Source: Pseudomonas songnenensis | Lineage (GTDB): Bacteria; Pseudomonadota; Gammaproteobacteria; Pseudomonadales; Pseudomonadaceae | Assembly: GCF_003696315.1 (NCBI RefSeq) | Contig: NZ_RFFN01000003.1 | Location: forward strand, 248,001-312,000 | Direction of reading: 5' to 3' | Length of the DNA stretch: 64,000 nucleotides | Shown: positions 55,344 to 64,000 of the stretch, in pieces | Position numbering within the stretch: the first letter of the stretch is position 1 | How the letters are laid out: each line of letters starts with the position of its first letter | The notes under the pieces: generated by a model | The model's input: the letters and a program-made list of their open reading frames with translations, nothing else | Databases searched by the model: none | Told to the model about the DNA's origin: nothing | Program-made: the position numbers and the translations under genes

Positions 55344-55835
55344 ATGAAAACAATAGCGATGTTCGCCGCTGTGCTTATCGCCCTGGCAAATCCGGCCTGG
55401 GCAGCCGACGCCATTGAGCGGCTCGCCGTAAGCGATATGCAGGCATTCCGCCTGGGACAACTCGACTGGCAGGCTGAAACGAGCCTGCCGCCCGGGGCTC
55501 AGAGTGCGCTGCTTGTGGGCAACCCTAGCCAGGACGGGGTGTTCGTGGTCATGTTGAAGTTTCCACCGAACTATCCGATTCCAGCCCACACACATCCGTT
55601 CAGCGAGGTGATAACCGTACTCAAGGGCAAGCTTGGCAACGGCATGGGAAAGACGTTCGATAAGGCCCGGGGGGAGGTGCTGCAGGCTGGTGACAGCTTT
55701 GCTCTGCCCGCCGAGCATGCCCACTACGTCTGGACCGAGGATGAGGAAACCATCGTACAGCTGATTGCCACCGGACCCTGGGGCATCAGTTATCTCGACC
55801 CGGCGGATGATCCGCGCAACGGCTCAAAACGCTGA
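55344..55835 (+). CDS. Secreted cupin-domain protein
   Basis: Protein of 163 residues. Signal peptide is residues 1-20 (IAMFAAVLIALANPAWA). The mature part is a single cupin barrel: motif 1 is PIPAHTHPFSEVITVLKG, with both His and the Glu as metal ligands, and motif 2 is SFALPAEHAHYVW with the last His. So it probably binds a metal and a small molecule in the periplasm; the substrate is unknown. The weak AGGA lies 11 bases upstream. Base use is lower in GC than in most neighbours. It ends convergent with typA at a shared terminator. Confidence 0.8.
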   Translation: MKTIAMFAAVLIALANPAWAADAIERLAVSDMQAFRLGQLDWQAETSLPPGAQSALLVGNPSQDGVFVVMLKFPPNYPIPAHTHPFSEVITVLKGKLGNGMGKTFDKARGEVLQAGDSFALPAEHAHYVWTEDEETIVQLIATGPWGISYLDPADDPRNGSKR

Positions 55836-55908
55836 GCGATACGACGGCTTGCTTTTTTGGCTCCACGACCCAGGCCTTTGGCCATATGAACGAAAGGACA
55901 GACAGCAA

Positions 55909-55930
55909 AAAGGCGCCCGAAGGCGCCTTT
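55909..55930. terminator. Bidirectional terminator between cupin gene and typA
   Basis: AAAGGCGCC and GGCGCCTTT form a 9-bp perfect stem with a CGAA loop; the flanking sequence extends the pairing further. A-rich on the left and T-rich on the right. Confidence 0.85.
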
Positions 55931-55950
55931 CTGTTGTCTCGCAACGGGTG

Positions 55951-57771
55951 TCAGACCTTGCTGCGCTCGAAGCGCTTGCGGTCGTTCTCGTTGAGGTACT
56001 TCTTGCGCAGACGGATCGACTTCGGCGTCACTTCCACCAGCTCGTCGTCGGCGATGAATTCCAGCGCCTGCTCGAGGGTGAACTTGATCGGCGGAACCAG
56101 GGCGATGACCTCGTCCTTGCCGGAAGCGCGCATGTTGTCGAGCTTCTTGCCTTTGGTGGGGTTGAGCACCAGGTCGTTGTCACGGCTGTTGATGCCGCAC
56201 AGCTGGCCTTCGTAGATCTCGTCGCCCGGCGCCAGGAACAGCTTGCCGCGTGCCTGCAGGGTTTCCAGCGAGTAGGTCAGCGCGGTACCGGTGGCCATCG
56301 AGACCAGCACGCCGTTCTGGCGGTTGGTCACTTCGCCGGCCTTGATCGGGCCGTAGTGGCTGAAGGTCGAGGTCAGGATGCCCGAGCCCGAAGTCAGGGT
56401 CAGGAAGTTGTTACGGAAGCCGATCAGGCCACGCGCCGGGATGGTGTACTCCAGGCGGACACGGCCCTTGCCATCCGGAACCATGTTGCTCAGGTCGCCC
56501 TTGCGCAGACCCATCTGCTCCATCACCGGACCCTGATGCTGCTCCTCGATGTCGATGGTGACGTTCTCGTACGGCTCCTGCTTCTCGCCGGCCTCGTTCT
56601 CGATGATCACCACTTCCGGACGGCCAACGGCCAGCTCGAAGCCTTCGCGACGCATGGTTTCGATCAGTACCGACAGGTGCAGCTCGCCACGGCCGGAAAC
56701 CTTGAACTTTTCAGGGCTGTCGCCCGGCTCGACGCGCAGGGCGACGTTGTGCAGCAGTTCCTTCTCCAGGCGATCCTTGATGTTGCGGCTGGTGACGAAC
56801 TTGCCTTCCTTGCCGGCGAACGGCGAGTCGTTGACCTGGAAGGTCATGCTCACGGTCGGCTGGTCGACGGTCAGCGGCGGCAGGGCCTCGACGGCGTTCT
56901 GGTCGCACAGGGTGTCGGAGATGTACAGCTCGTCCATGCCGGATACGCAGACGATGTCACCGGCTTCGGCTTCCTGGACTTCAACGCGCTGCAGACCGGA
57001 GTGGCCCATGATCTTCAGGATGCGGCCGTTGCGCTTCTTGCCGTCGGCGCCAATGGCGGTGACCGGGCTGTTGGCCTTGATGGTGCCGCGGGCGATGCGG
57101 CCGATGCCGATCACGCCGAGGAAGCTGTTGTAGTCCAGCTGCGAGATCTGCATCTGGAACGGACCGTCGAGGTCGACTTTCGGCGCCGGAACGTGGTCGA
57201 TGATGGCCTGGAACAGCGCATCCATGTTGTCGTCCATCTTCTCGTGGTCCATGCCGGCAATGCCGTTCAGGGCACTGGCATAGACGATCGGGAAGTCGAG
57301 CTGCTCGTCGGTGGCGCCGAGGTTGTCGAACAGGTCGAAGATCTGGTCGATGACCCAGTCAGGACGCGCGCCCGGACGGTCGATCTTGTTCACCACGACG
57401 ATCGGACGCAGGCCGGCCTTGAACGCCTTCTGGGTGACGAAACGGGTCTGCGGCATGGGGCCGTCCTGAGCGTCGACCACCAGCAGTACGGAGTCGACCA
57501 TGCTCATCACGCGCTCGACTTCACCGCCGAAGTCGGCGTGGCCGGGGGTGTCGACGATGTTGATGTTGTAGCCGTTCCACTTCAGCGCGGTGTTCTTGGC
57601 CAGGATGGTGATGCCGCGTTCCTTTTCCTGGTCGTTGGAGTCCATCACGCGCTCGTTTTCCAGCTCCTTGCGGTCCAGGGTGCCGGACAGACGCAGCAGC
57701 TTGTCGACGAGGGTGGTCTTGCCATGGTCGACGTGGGCGATGATGGCGATGTTGCGTAGATTCTCGATCAC
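55951..57771 (-). CDS. typA: Translational GTPase TypA/BipA
   Basis: Ribosome-associated GTPase of 606 residues that helps 50S assembly and stress adaptation. The GTG at 57771 gives [17 protein letters not shown] as first residues, which is the known family start; the frame runs further upstream without similarity. G1 is [10 protein letters not shown]2 RGITI, G3 [11 protein letters not shown]4 NKIDRP, then the beta-barrel, elongation-factor-like domains and the C-terminal TypA domain with [12 protein letters not shown] and the conserved [14 protein letters not shown]. It has only a weak Shine-Dalgarno. Gene order typA-thiI-glnA is as in P. aeruginosa. Confidence 0.97.
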   Translation of the reverse strand: MIENLRNIAIIAHVDHGKTTLVDKLLRLSGTLDRKELENERVMDSNDQEKERGITILAKNTALKWNGYNINIVDTPGHADFGGEVERVMSMVDSVLLVVDAQDGPMPQTRFVTQKAFKAGLRPIVVVNKIDRPGARPDWVIDQIFDLFDNLGATDEQLDFPIVYASALNGIAGMDHEKMDDNMDALFQAIIDHVPAPKVDLDGPFQMQISQLDYNSFLGVIGIGRIARGTIKANSPVTAIGADGKKRNGRILKIMGHSGLQRVEVQEAEAGDIVCVSGMDELYISDTLCDQNAVEALPPLTVDQPTVSMTFQVNDSPFAGKEGKFVTSRNIKDRLEKELLHNVALRVEPGDSPEKFKVSGRGELHLSVLIETMRREGFELAVGRPEVVIIENEAGEKQEPYENVTIDIEEQHQGPVMEQMGLRKGDLSNMVPDGKGRVRLEYTIPARGLIGFRNNFLTLTSGSGILTSTFSHYGPIKAGEVTNRQNGVLVSMATGTALTYSLETLQARGKLFLAPGDEIYEGQLCGINSRDNDLVLNPTKGKKLDNMRASGKDEVIALVPPIKFTLEQALEFIADDELVEVTPKSIRLRKKYLNENDRKRFERSKV

Positions 57772-57938
57772 TGATTCTTTTCTCTGTAGATAGCTTCGAG
57801 CTGAGGCTGGAAGCTTGAAGTAGTCCGGACGAAGACAGTCTGTCCGAGGGTTGTACGGCCTGGCCTTGCGATCAGTGCCGGTCGGGAGGGCGGTGGCGGA
57901 TGCTGCCGCCAAGCAGCCCCGGCTGTTTCACCGATGAG

Positions 57939-59393
57939 TCAGGCCGGACGATAGACGCGTACATTGACATGCCCCTCGCTCAGCAGATGGTGAGCATGCA
58001 GGCGGCTCATGACACCTTTGTCGCAATACAGCAGGTACTGGCGGTTTTCATCCAGTTCCTTGAATCGGTTGTTCAGCGCATAGAACGGCAGCGTCTGTAC
58101 TTCGATGCCAGCCAGTTCGAGCGGTTCGTCCTCGGCGGCATCGGGGTGACGAATGTCGATGATCACCTGGCCGGCGCTCGGCTCGACGACTTCTTCGACC
58201 TGCAGATCCTGGCCCAGCTCGTCGATCACGCGGTCGATGGCGACCTGGCGGGCGTTGGCCAGGGCGCGTTCGAGAATCGCCATGTCGAACTGCTTTTCTT
58301 CGTGTTCGATGCGGTAGCGCTTGGCCTTGGTGGTCGGGTTCACCGAAATCACGCCGCAGTACTCGGGCATGTTCTTGGCGAACTCGGCGGTGCCGATCTC
58401 GAAGGCGGTGTCGATGATGTCCTGCTTGTGGCTGGCGATCAGCGGGCGCAGCACCAGCATGTCGGTGGCCGAATCGATTACCGAGAGGTTCGGCAGCGTC
58501 TGGCTGGAGACCTGGGAGATCGCCTCGCCGGTGACCAGCGCATCGATGTGCAGGCGCTCGGCGATCTGCGTGGACACGCGCAGCATCATGCGCTTGAGGA
58601 CGACGCCCATCTGGCTGTTGTCGACCTTCTGCAGGATCTCGCCGACCACTTCCTCGAACGGCACGCTGATGAACAGCACGCGGTGCGAGCTGCCGTATTT
58701 CTTCCACAGATAATGGGCCACTTCCATCACGCCCAGCTCATGGGCGCGGCCGCCGAGATTGAAGAAGCAGAAATGCGTCATCAGCCCGCGGCGCATCATC
58801 TGATAGGCGGCGACGGTGGAATCGAAGCCACCGGACATCAGCACCAGGGTCTGCTCCAGCGCGCCCAGCGGGTAGCCGCCGATGCCGTCATGCTGCTCGT
58901 GCACGACGAACAGGCGCTGGTCGCGGATCTCCATGCGCACTTCGACTTCCGGGGCCTTCAGCGAAATGCCGGCGGCGCCGCACTGCTGGCGCAGCTGGCT
59001 GCCGACATGGCGTTCGACGTCCATGGAGCTGAACGGATGCTTGCCGGCACGCTTGCAGCGTACGGCGAAGATCTTGCCCGGCAGGCGCTCGGCGTAGTGC
59101 GCCTTGCACTTGGCGACGATGTCGTCGAGATCGCCCAGCGGATACTCGTGCACTTCCAGGCAATGGGCGATGCCGGGCGTGCAGCGCAGGCGCTCGATCA
59201 TCTCGCGCAGCAGCTTGGGTTCGCTGAGCGCGGTTTCCACTTCGATGTTGTCCCACACGCCCTCGACCCGCAGGTCGGGATCGAGCTCGCGCAGCACGGT
59301 ACGGATATTCTTCGCCAACTGACGAATGAAGCCCTTGCGCACCGGCGGACTCTTGATGGTGATTTCGGGGAAAACCTTGACGATCAGCTTCAT
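57939..59393 (-). CDS. thiI: tRNA 4-thiouridine synthase ThiI
   Basis: Transfers sulfur to U8 of tRNA and to ThiS for thiamine thiazole, 484 residues. Domains: N-terminal ferredoxin-like (1-60), THUMP (60-165), the PP-loop ATPase with [13 protein letters not shown] near residue 188, and a C-terminal rhodanese domain (about 400-484) with the catalytic Cys in [18 protein letters not shown], so it is the full rhodanese-bearing type. It is divergent from glnA across 338 bp. Confidence 0.97.
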   Translation of the reverse strand: MKLIVKVFPEITIKSPPVRKGFIRQLAKNIRTVLRELDPDLRVEGVWDNIEVETALSEPKLLREMIERLRCTPGIAHCLEVHEYPLGDLDDIVAKCKAHYAERLPGKIFAVRCKRAGKHPFSSMDVERHVGSQLRQQCGAAGISLKAPEVEVRMEIRDQRLFVVHEQHDGIGGYPLGALEQTLVLMSGGFDSTVAAYQMMRRGLMTHFCFFNLGGRAHELGVMEVAHYLWKKYGSSHRVLFISVPFEEVVGEILQKVDNSQMGVVLKRMMLRVSTQIAERLHIDALVTGEAISQVSSQTLPNLSVIDSATDMLVLRPLIASHKQDIIDTAFEIGTAEFAKNMPEYCGVISVNPTTKAKRYRIEHEEKQFDMAILERALANARQVAIDRVIDELGQDLQVEEVVEPSAGQVIIDIRHPDAAEDEPLELAGIEVQTLPFYALNNRFKELDENRQYLLYCDKGVMSRLHAHHLLSEGHVNVRVYRPA

Positions 59394-59520
59394 GGAAACA
59401 GCGCGGCGCCGACGTGGCAGGAAAAGAGGGGCGCGGAGTATAGCGGAAACTGCTCAACATTTAACCGCTTTCTTCAAACGCAGCAGAACGCACCAAAACA
59501 AGGCGACCAATCCAGCATTC

Positions 59521-59636
59521 GCACCAATACGGAGCAGCATTTATTCAAGACAGCTACGCTTTTGCCCGTTAAAACGCGGCGGCGGCGTCGCTGCGGGCCT
59601 GCGGTACCAATACGGAGCACTGGCATGCAATTTGCT
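59521..59636 (+). promoter_or_regulatory. glnA nitrogen-regulated promoter: NtrC-like sites and sigma-54 box
   Basis: Sigma-54 promoter TGGCATG-CAAT-TTGCT (59621-59636) matches the consensus perfectly. Two NtrC-like sites, GCACC-AATAC-GGAGC (59521-59535) and GTACC-AATAC-GGAGC (59604-59618), share a 14-bp identical core 83 bp apart and closely match the E. coli glnA site form GCACC-N5-GGTGC. This covers most of the 338-bp gap before glnA; the remainder shows no gene. Confidence 0.88.
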
Positions 59637-59731
59637 CCCTTGTGAGGCAGGTCGCCTTGGCGGAACATCGCCGCCCGGCTTCACCCTGATTCGGAAGCTC
59701 ACTGTCTCGCTTCCACCACTTGGAGAACACC

Positions 59732-61138
59732 ATGTCGAAGTCGCTTCAACTGATCAAAGATTACGATGTGAAGTGGATTGATCTGCGCTTCACCGATACC
59801 AAAGGCAAGCAGCACCACGTCACCGTTCCGGCTCGTGATGCCCAGGATGAAGACTTCTTCGAGCACGGCAAGATGTTCGACGGTTCTTCCATCCATGGCT
59901 GGAAAGGCATCGAAGCCTCCGACATGATCCTGATGCCGGTCGACGAAACCGCTGTGCTCGATCCGTTCACCGAAGAGCCGACCCTGATCCTGGTCTGCGA
60001 CATCGTCGAGCCGAGCACCATGCAGGGCTACGACCGCGACCCGCGCTCCATCGCCAAGCGCGCCGAAGAGTTCCTCAAGACCACCGGCATCGGCGACACC
60101 GTATTCGTCGGCCCGGAGCCGGAGTTCTTCATCTTCGACCAGGTCAAGTTCAAGTCGGACATCTCCGGCTCGATGTTCAAGATCTACTCCGAGCAGGGCT
60201 CCTGGATGACCGACCAGGACGTCGAAGGCGGCAACAAGGGCCACCGCCCGGCCGTCAAGGGCGGTTACTTCCCGGTTCCGCCGTGCGACCACGACCACGA
60301 AATCCGTACTGCCATGTGCAACGCCATGGAAGAGATGGGCCTGGTCGTCGAAGTGCACCACCACGAAGTGGCGACTGCCGGTCAGAACGAAATCGGCGTG
60401 AAGTTCAACACCCTGGTCGCCAAGGCTGACGAAGTTCAGACCCTGAAGTACTGCGTGCACAACGTTGCCGATGCCTATGGCAAGACCGCGACCTTCATGC
60501 CGAAGCCGCTGTATGGCGACAACGGTTCGGGTATGCACGTACACATGTCCATCTCCAAGGATGGCAAGAACACCTTCGCTGGCGAAGGCTATGCCGGCCT
60601 GTCCGAAACCGCTCTGTACTTCATCGGCGGCATCATCAAGCACGGTAAGGCCCTGAACGGCTTCACCAACCCGGCCACCAACTCCTACAAGCGCCTGGTT
60701 CCGGGCTTCGAAGCACCGGTCATGCTGGCCTACTCGGCTCGCAACCGTTCCGCCTCGATCCGTATCCCGTACGTTTCGAGCCCGAAAGCCCGTCGTATCG
60801 AAGCGCGCTTCCCGGACCCGGCTGCCAACCCGTACCTGTGCTTCGCCGCACTGCTGATGGCTGGCCTGGACGGCATCCAGAACAAGATCCACCCTGGCGA
60901 TGCCGCCGACAAGAACCTGTACGACCTGCCGCCGGAAGAAGGCAAGCTGATCCCGCAGGTGTGCGGCAGCCTGAAGGAAGCTCTGGAAGAGCTGGACAAG
61001 GGCCGTGCGTTCCTGACCAAGGGCGGCGTGTTCTCCGACGAGTTCATCGATGCCTACATCGAGCTGAAGTCCGAGGAAGAGATCAAGGTGCGCACCTTCG
61101 TGCACCCGCTGGAATACGACCTGTACTACAGCGTCTGA
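59732..61138 (+). CDS. glnA: Glutamine synthetase, type I
   Basis: Makes glutamine from glutamate, ammonia and ATP, 468 residues. The ATG at 59732 has GGAG six bases upstream; the frame extends four codons further to another ATG but the family start is [10 protein letters not shown]. Family motifs: [25 protein letters not shown], the metal/glutamate region [28 protein letters not shown], and the C-terminal adenylylation loop NLYDLPPEE with the Tyr. So GlnE control is expected. Transcription is probably from the sigma-54/NtrC promoter upstream. Confidence 0.98.
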   Translation: MSKSLQLIKDYDVKWIDLRFTDTKGKQHHVTVPARDAQDEDFFEHGKMFDGSSIHGWKGIEASDMILMPVDETAVLDPFTEEPTLILVCDIVEPSTMQGYDRDPRSIAKRAEEFLKTTGIGDTVFVGPEPEFFIFDQVKFKSDISGSMFKIYSEQGSWMTDQDVEGGNKGHRPAVKGGYFPVPPCDHDHEIRTAMCNAMEEMGLVVEVHHHEVATAGQNEIGVKFNTLVAKADEVQTLKYCVHNVADAYGKTATFMPKPLYGDNGSGMHVHMSISKDGKNTFAGEGYAGLSETALYFIGGIIKHGKALNGFTNPATNSYKRLVPGFEAPVMLAYSARNRSASIRIPYVSSPKARRIEARFPDPAANPYLCFAALLMAGLDGIQNKIHPGDAADKNLYDLPPEEGKLIPQVCGSLKEALEELDKGRAFLTKGGVFSDEFIDAYIELKSEEEIKVRTFVHPLEYDLYYSV

Positions 61139-61156
61139 TCCAGCTCGCGTGACAGG

Positions 61157-61181
61157 AAGGCCGCCCTCGGGCGGCCTTTTT
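61157..61181 (+). terminator. Terminator of glnA
   Basis: AAGGCCGCC and GGCGGCCTT form a 9-bp stem with a 4-base loop followed by a run of T, 18 bases after the stop. Confidence 0.92.
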
Positions 61182-61301
61182 CGTTTCTGCGTGCCATGCC
61201 GACCCGCGCAGCTTGTGCCGCCTCGCAAATCACACCGTTGGGGCTTGCCTGCAGGCCGGCGCGGTGCAAGGCTTCCGCAGTCCAACTCCGCGGAGTCTCC
61301 C

Positions 61302-61856
61302 ATGCGTAGCGCACTGCTCAGCCTGCTATTGATCATCAGCCTTCCGGCGCTCGCCGAGATCTACAAGTACACCGATGCGCAAGGCAACACGGTGTTCACC
61401 AACCAGCCACCGGAAGGCGTGCAAGCCGATACGGTAGACCTGCCGCCAGCCAACACCGTGAACATCCGCACGCCCGAGCCGCCACCACCACTGCCGGACC
61501 GTCAGCAGAACCAGCGGGCGCCTTACCAGACACTGATGCTGAGCGGCATTCCGGATGCCGAGGCACTGCGCGCCAACAACGGCACCTTCGTCGTCAGCGC
61601 TCTACTGGAACCTTCGCTGCAGCCCGGGCATACCCTGCGCTTCCTGCTCGATGGCATTCCTCAGGCCGCGCCCAGCCCGGCCACCTCGCTGCAACTGAAC
61701 AACATCGAGCGCGGCGACCATCGCCTGCAGGTCGAGGTGCTCGCCGGCGAGCGAGTGATCCAGCGCAGCGAGGCGGTGCCCTTCACCGTGCAGCGCGTGA
61801 ACACTTCGAGTCCCGCGCTGCGTCCGCCGCCCCCCAAGCCGAAGCCGGCATCTTGA
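61302..61856 (+). CDS. DUF4124 domain secreted protein (copy 1)
   Basis: Protein of 184 residues from the ATG at 61302. Signal peptide residues 1-18 (LLSLLLIISLPALA). Next is the DUF4124 domain, EIYKYTDAQGNTVFTNQPPEG, whose pattern Y-x-D-x-x-G-x-x-x-F/Y-T is the family signature, a proline-rich linker, and a C-terminal beta-sandwich-like domain (about 75-170) with LEPSLQPGHTLRFLLDG and LQLNNIERGDHRLQVEVL. Function is unknown. It overlaps the next gene by four bases (TTGA) and that gene is a paralogue. Confidence 0.85.
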   Translation: MRSALLSLLLIISLPALAEIYKYTDAQGNTVFTNQPPEGVQADTVDLPPANTVNIRTPEPPPPLPDRQQNQRAPYQTLMLSGIPDAEALRANNGTFVVSALLEPSLQPGHTLRFLLDGIPQAAPSPATSLQLNNIERGDHRLQVEVLAGERVIQRSEAVPFTVQRVNTSSPALRPPPPKPKPAS

Positions 61857-62482
61857 GCATCGTCCGCCAGGCAGCGGCCATCCTGCTGCTGGCCACCGCC
61901 CTGCCGGCCCTGGGCGGCATCTATTCCTACACAGATGCCGAGGGCAATCGGGTCTTTACCGACCGCCCTACCGGACAGGCGATGGAGGAAGTCCAGCTGA
62001 AGCCCTCCAACAGCATGGCGGCGCAGCCGACACCCGCCCCGCGCGTGGTCCAACCGCCGAAGCCGCAAGAGGCAACCATCCGCTATCAGCTGCAGATCCT
62101 CAGCCCGGCGGCAGACGAGGCGATCCGCAACAACGCCGGCTCGGTCAGCGTCACCGTGCAGGCGGAGCCCGCATTGCAACCCGGCCATGCCTATCAGGTA
62201 TTGCTCGACGGGCAGCCTTTCGGCGCACCTGGTGAAGAGACGACCTTCGAGCTAAACAATGTCGATCGCGGCACCCACCAGCTGGCGGTCGCGGTGGTAG
62301 ACGCACAGGAGCGGGTCTTGCAGCAATCCGAAAGCCTGTCCTTCCATCTGATCCGCACCTCCTTGGCCCAGAGGCGCATGGTCAATCCGTGCAAGAAAGC
62401 CGATTACGGCGTGCGTCCGGAATGCCCGCTCAAGGACAAGCCGGTAGAAAAACGCGACATTCCGTTCGTGCCCTTTCTATGA
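61853..62482 (+). CDS. DUF4124 domain secreted protein (copy 2)
   Basis: Paralogue of the preceding gene, 209 residues, starting with a TTG inside its stop codon. Signal peptide residues 1-21 (AAAILLLATALPALG). It has the same layout: GIYSYTDAEGNRVFTDRPTG, a Pro/Gln-rich linker and the sandwich domain with AEPALQPGHAYQVLLDGQ and FELNNVDRGTHQLAVAVVDA. The C-terminus is longer and holds two cysteines, NPCKKADYGVRPECPLKD. Position between glnA and ntrB is conserved in pseudomonads but the role is unknown. Confidence 0.85.
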   Translation: MSIVRQAAAILLLATALPALGGIYSYTDAEGNRVFTDRPTGQAMEEVQLKPSNSMAAQPTPAPRVVQPPKPQEATIRYQLQILSPAADEAIRNNAGSVSVTVQAEPALQPGHAYQVLLDGQPFGAPGEETTFELNNVDRGTHQLAVAVVDAQERVLQQSESLSFHLIRTSLAQRRMVNPCKKADYGVRPECPLKDKPVEKRDIPFVPFL

Positions 62483-62490
62483 TCACTGGA

Positions 62491-62507
62491 TGCACCTGTT
62501 TGGTGCG
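62491..62507 (+). promoter_or_regulatory. NtrC binding site upstream of ntrB
   Basis: TGCACC-TGTTT-GGTGCG matches the NtrC consensus dyad TGCACC-N5-GGTGCA except for one base. A weaker site, ATCACC-AATTT-GGGTCA, lies at 62531-62547. Confidence 0.85.
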
Positions 62508-62602
62508 CCCAGCAGATGAGCGGATTGCTCATCACCAATTTGGGTCACCGGACAGCCCGTAGGGCTGCAGCATCACGCCAATCCGCGCCGCAATGGCGCG
62601 TT

Positions 62603-62618
62603 TGGTTTGGTTCTTGCA
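62603..62618 (+). promoter_or_regulatory. Possible sigma-54 promoter of ntrBC
   Basis: TGGTTTG-GTTC-TTGCA has the invariant GG and GC at sigma-54 spacing, with three mismatches in the -24 part (TTT for CAY). It lies 34 bp before the ntrB start and about 95 bp after the NtrC site, suggesting autocontrol. Confidence 0.55.
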
Positions 62619-62651
62619 TTTCCTGCCAGAACTTCCGGACGCAGACCTGCC

Positions 62652-63734
62652 ATGATCAACGAAGCCCTGCAACGCCTGCTGATCGAGAATCTGACCACCG
62701 CAACGCTGCTGCTCAATTCGCGCTTGCGCCTGGAATACATGAACCCGGCGGCGGAAATGCTGCTGGCCGTCAGCGGTCAGCGCAGCCATGGACAATTCAT
62801 CAGCGAGCTGTTCACCGAATCGCCGGAAGCCCTGGCCGCACTGCGCCAGGCGGTTGAAGAAGCCCACCCTTTTACCAAACGCGAAGCCACCCTGACCTCC
62901 GCAACCGGCCAGTCGTTGACCGTGGACTACGCCGTGACCCCGGTGCTGACCCGCCAGGAGACCATGCTGTTGCTGGAGGTGCTGCCGCGTGACCGGTTGC
63001 TGCGCATCACCAAGGAAGAAGCCCAGCTGTCCAAGCAGGAAACCACCAAGATGCTGGTGCGCGGCCTGGCCCACGAGATCAAGAATCCTCTGGGCGGCAT
63101 CCGCGGCGCCGCGCAACTGCTGGCCCGCGAGCTGCCGGAAGAACATCTGAAGGACTACACCGAAGTCATCATCGAGGAAGCCGACCGGCTGCGGAATCTG
63201 GTCGACCGCATGCTCGGCTCCAACAAGCTGCCGTCGCTGGCGATGACCAACATCCACGAAGTGCTCGAACATGTGGCCAGCCTGATCGAGGCCGAATGCC
63301 AGGGAAGCATCATTTTGGTGCGCGACTATGACCCGAGCATTCCCGAGGTCCTGATGGACCGCGAACAGATGATCCAGGCCGTGCTCAATATCATGCGCAA
63401 CGCCATGCAGGCCCTGGCCGGGCAGAACGATCTGGGCCTGGGCCGCCTTACCCTGCGCACCCGCACGTTGCGCCAGTTCACCATCGGCCATATCCGTCAT
63501 CGCCTGGTGGCGCGCATCGAGATCATCGACAACGGCCCGGGCATCCCCGCCGAACTGCAGAACACGCTCTTCTACCCGATGGTCAGCGGTCGCCCGGATG
63601 GAACCGGGCTGGGCCTGGCCATCACCCAGAACATCATCAGTCAGCACCAGGGTCTGATCGAATGCGAGAGCCATCCTGGCCACACCGTGTTCTCGATCTT
63701 CCTACCGCTGGAACAAGGAGCCACATCAGCATGA
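62652..63734 (+). CDS. ntrB: Nitrogen regulation sensor kinase NtrB
   Basis: Cytosolic kinase/phosphatase of 360 residues that phosphorylates NtrC when nitrogen is scarce and is switched to phosphatase by PII. No membrane helix. PAS domain (about 5-115, LRLEYMNPAAEMLLAVSG), DHp helix with the phosphorylated His in GLAHEIKNPLGGIRGA, then the ATPase with LNIMRNAMQALA, EIIDNGPGIP and GTGLGLAITQ. It overlaps ntrC by ATGA. The frame is open 15 codons further upstream but without similarity. The upstream NtrC site suggests feedback control. Confidence 0.96.
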   Translation: MINEALQRLLIENLTTATLLLNSRLRLEYMNPAAEMLLAVSGQRSHGQFISELFTESPEALAALRQAVEEAHPFTKREATLTSATGQSLTVDYAVTPVLTRQETMLLLEVLPRDRLLRITKEEAQLSKQETTKMLVRGLAHEIKNPLGGIRGAAQLLARELPEEHLKDYTEVIIEEADRLRNLVDRMLGSNKLPSLAMTNIHEVLEHVASLIEAECQGSIILVRDYDPSIPEVLMDREQMIQAVLNIMRNAMQALAGQNDLGLGRLTLRTRTLRQFTIGHIRHRLVARIEIIDNGPGIPAELQNTLFYPMVSGRPDGTGLGLAITQNIISQHQGLIECESHPGHTVFSIFLPLEQGATSA

Positions 63735-64000
63735 GCCGAAGCGAAAACGTCTGGATCGTCGACGACGACCGCTCCATCCGCTGGGTCCTGGAAAAGGCCC
63801 TGCAACAGGAAGGCATGGCCACGCAGAGCTTCGACAGCGCTGACGGCGTGCTGGCCCGCCTCGCCCGCCAGCAGCCGGATGTGATCATCTCCGACATCCG
63901 CATGCCCGGCCTCAGCGGCCTGGACATGCTCTCGCAGATCCGCGAGCAGTACCCGCGCCTGCCAGTGATCATCATGACCGCGCACTCGGACCTGGACAGC
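63731..64000 (+). CDS. ntrC: Nitrogen regulation response regulator NtrC, N-terminal fragment
   Basis: The first 90 residues are present and the gene continues beyond the window. MSRSENVWIVDDDRSIRWVL holds the acidic pair, and the phosphoacceptor Asp lies in IISDIRMPGLSG; the Thr of VIIMTAHSDLDS is the next conserved residue. This is the receiver of the sigma-54 activator that should act at the glnA and ntrB sites listed here. Confidence 0.95.
   Translation, partial: MSRSENVWIVDDDRSIRWVLEKALQQEGMATQSFDSADGVLARLARQQPDVIISDIRMPGLSGLDMLSQIREQYPRLPVIIMTAHSDLDS

Noticed and set aside
59699..61336. Open frame of 545 codons antisense to glnA
   Set aside because: Shadow frame caused by strong codon bias of glnA; no family similarity and it runs through the terminator hairpin.

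Overview
The window is chromosomal DNA of a high-GC gammaproteobacterium, most likely a member of the Pseudomonas stutzeri group (Stutzerimonas). The basis is gene order and protein type: rppH-ptsP beside ilvA-rpiA, a D-2-hydroxyglutarate dehydrogenase gene divergent from serA, oprH-phoP-phoQ, and typA-thiI-glnA followed by two DUF4124 genes and ntrBC. Species is inferred from family knowledge and was not tested by a search. I see no tRNA, rRNA, insertion sequence, prophage or CRISPR array.

Left part (1-12.6 kb) is core metabolism: a truncated NRDE protein, the nitrogen PTS enzyme I (ptsP) with rppH, a HAD phosphatase, a DUF2269 membrane protein, ilvA, rpiA, a YegP protein, two tandem SdiA-regulated propeller proteins, an FAH hydrolase, D-2-hydroxyglutarate dehydrogenase and serA. 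A 16-bp perfect palindrome lies between the last two. From 12.6 to 16.5 kb are two small secreted low-complexity proteins, an AI-2E transporter family protein and an OPT transporter.

From 16.6 to 22.2 kb a curli locus (csgD, csgB, csgA, csgH-like) lies directly before oprH-phoP-phoQ. The curli secretion genes csgE, csgF and csgG are absent from the window. Upstream of oprH four GTTCAG hexamers sit at exact 11-bp steps (a fifth follows after 14), the expected layout of a PhoP operator. A chemoreceptor and a SnoaL-like protein follow.

From 24.6 to 31.4 kb, on the minus strand, is an eight-gene Mrp/Mbh-like cation-proton antiporter operon (E-F-G-[A C-terminus+B]-C-D-D-D), with almost every gene overlapping the next. 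Divergent from it is a short CstA transporter, overlapping a small protein that ends in Cys-Cys and followed by an ArsA/Get3-type ATPase. From 34.6 to 43.8 kb come DUF2628, hydrolase plus phosphoribosyltransferase, a PotD-like binding protein overlapping a GGDEF-EAL protein (NspS/MbaA-like), a lipoprotein, DUF1028, a periplasmic sugar-dehydrogenase-like protein with a cytochrome c, and DUF1456.

From 43.9 to 47.3 kb a sigma-54 two-component system is divergent from a DUF4168 gene that carries a sigma-54 promoter. From 47.4 to 55.8 kb are an alpha/beta hydrolase, DUF2147, a CitAB/DcuSR-like two-component system divergent from a 2-hydroxycarboxylate transporter, a second chemoreceptor and a cupin protein. 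The right end (55.9-64 kb) is typA, thiI, glnA with an NtrC/sigma-54 promoter, two DUF4124 proteins and ntrB-ntrC; ntrC runs off the window.
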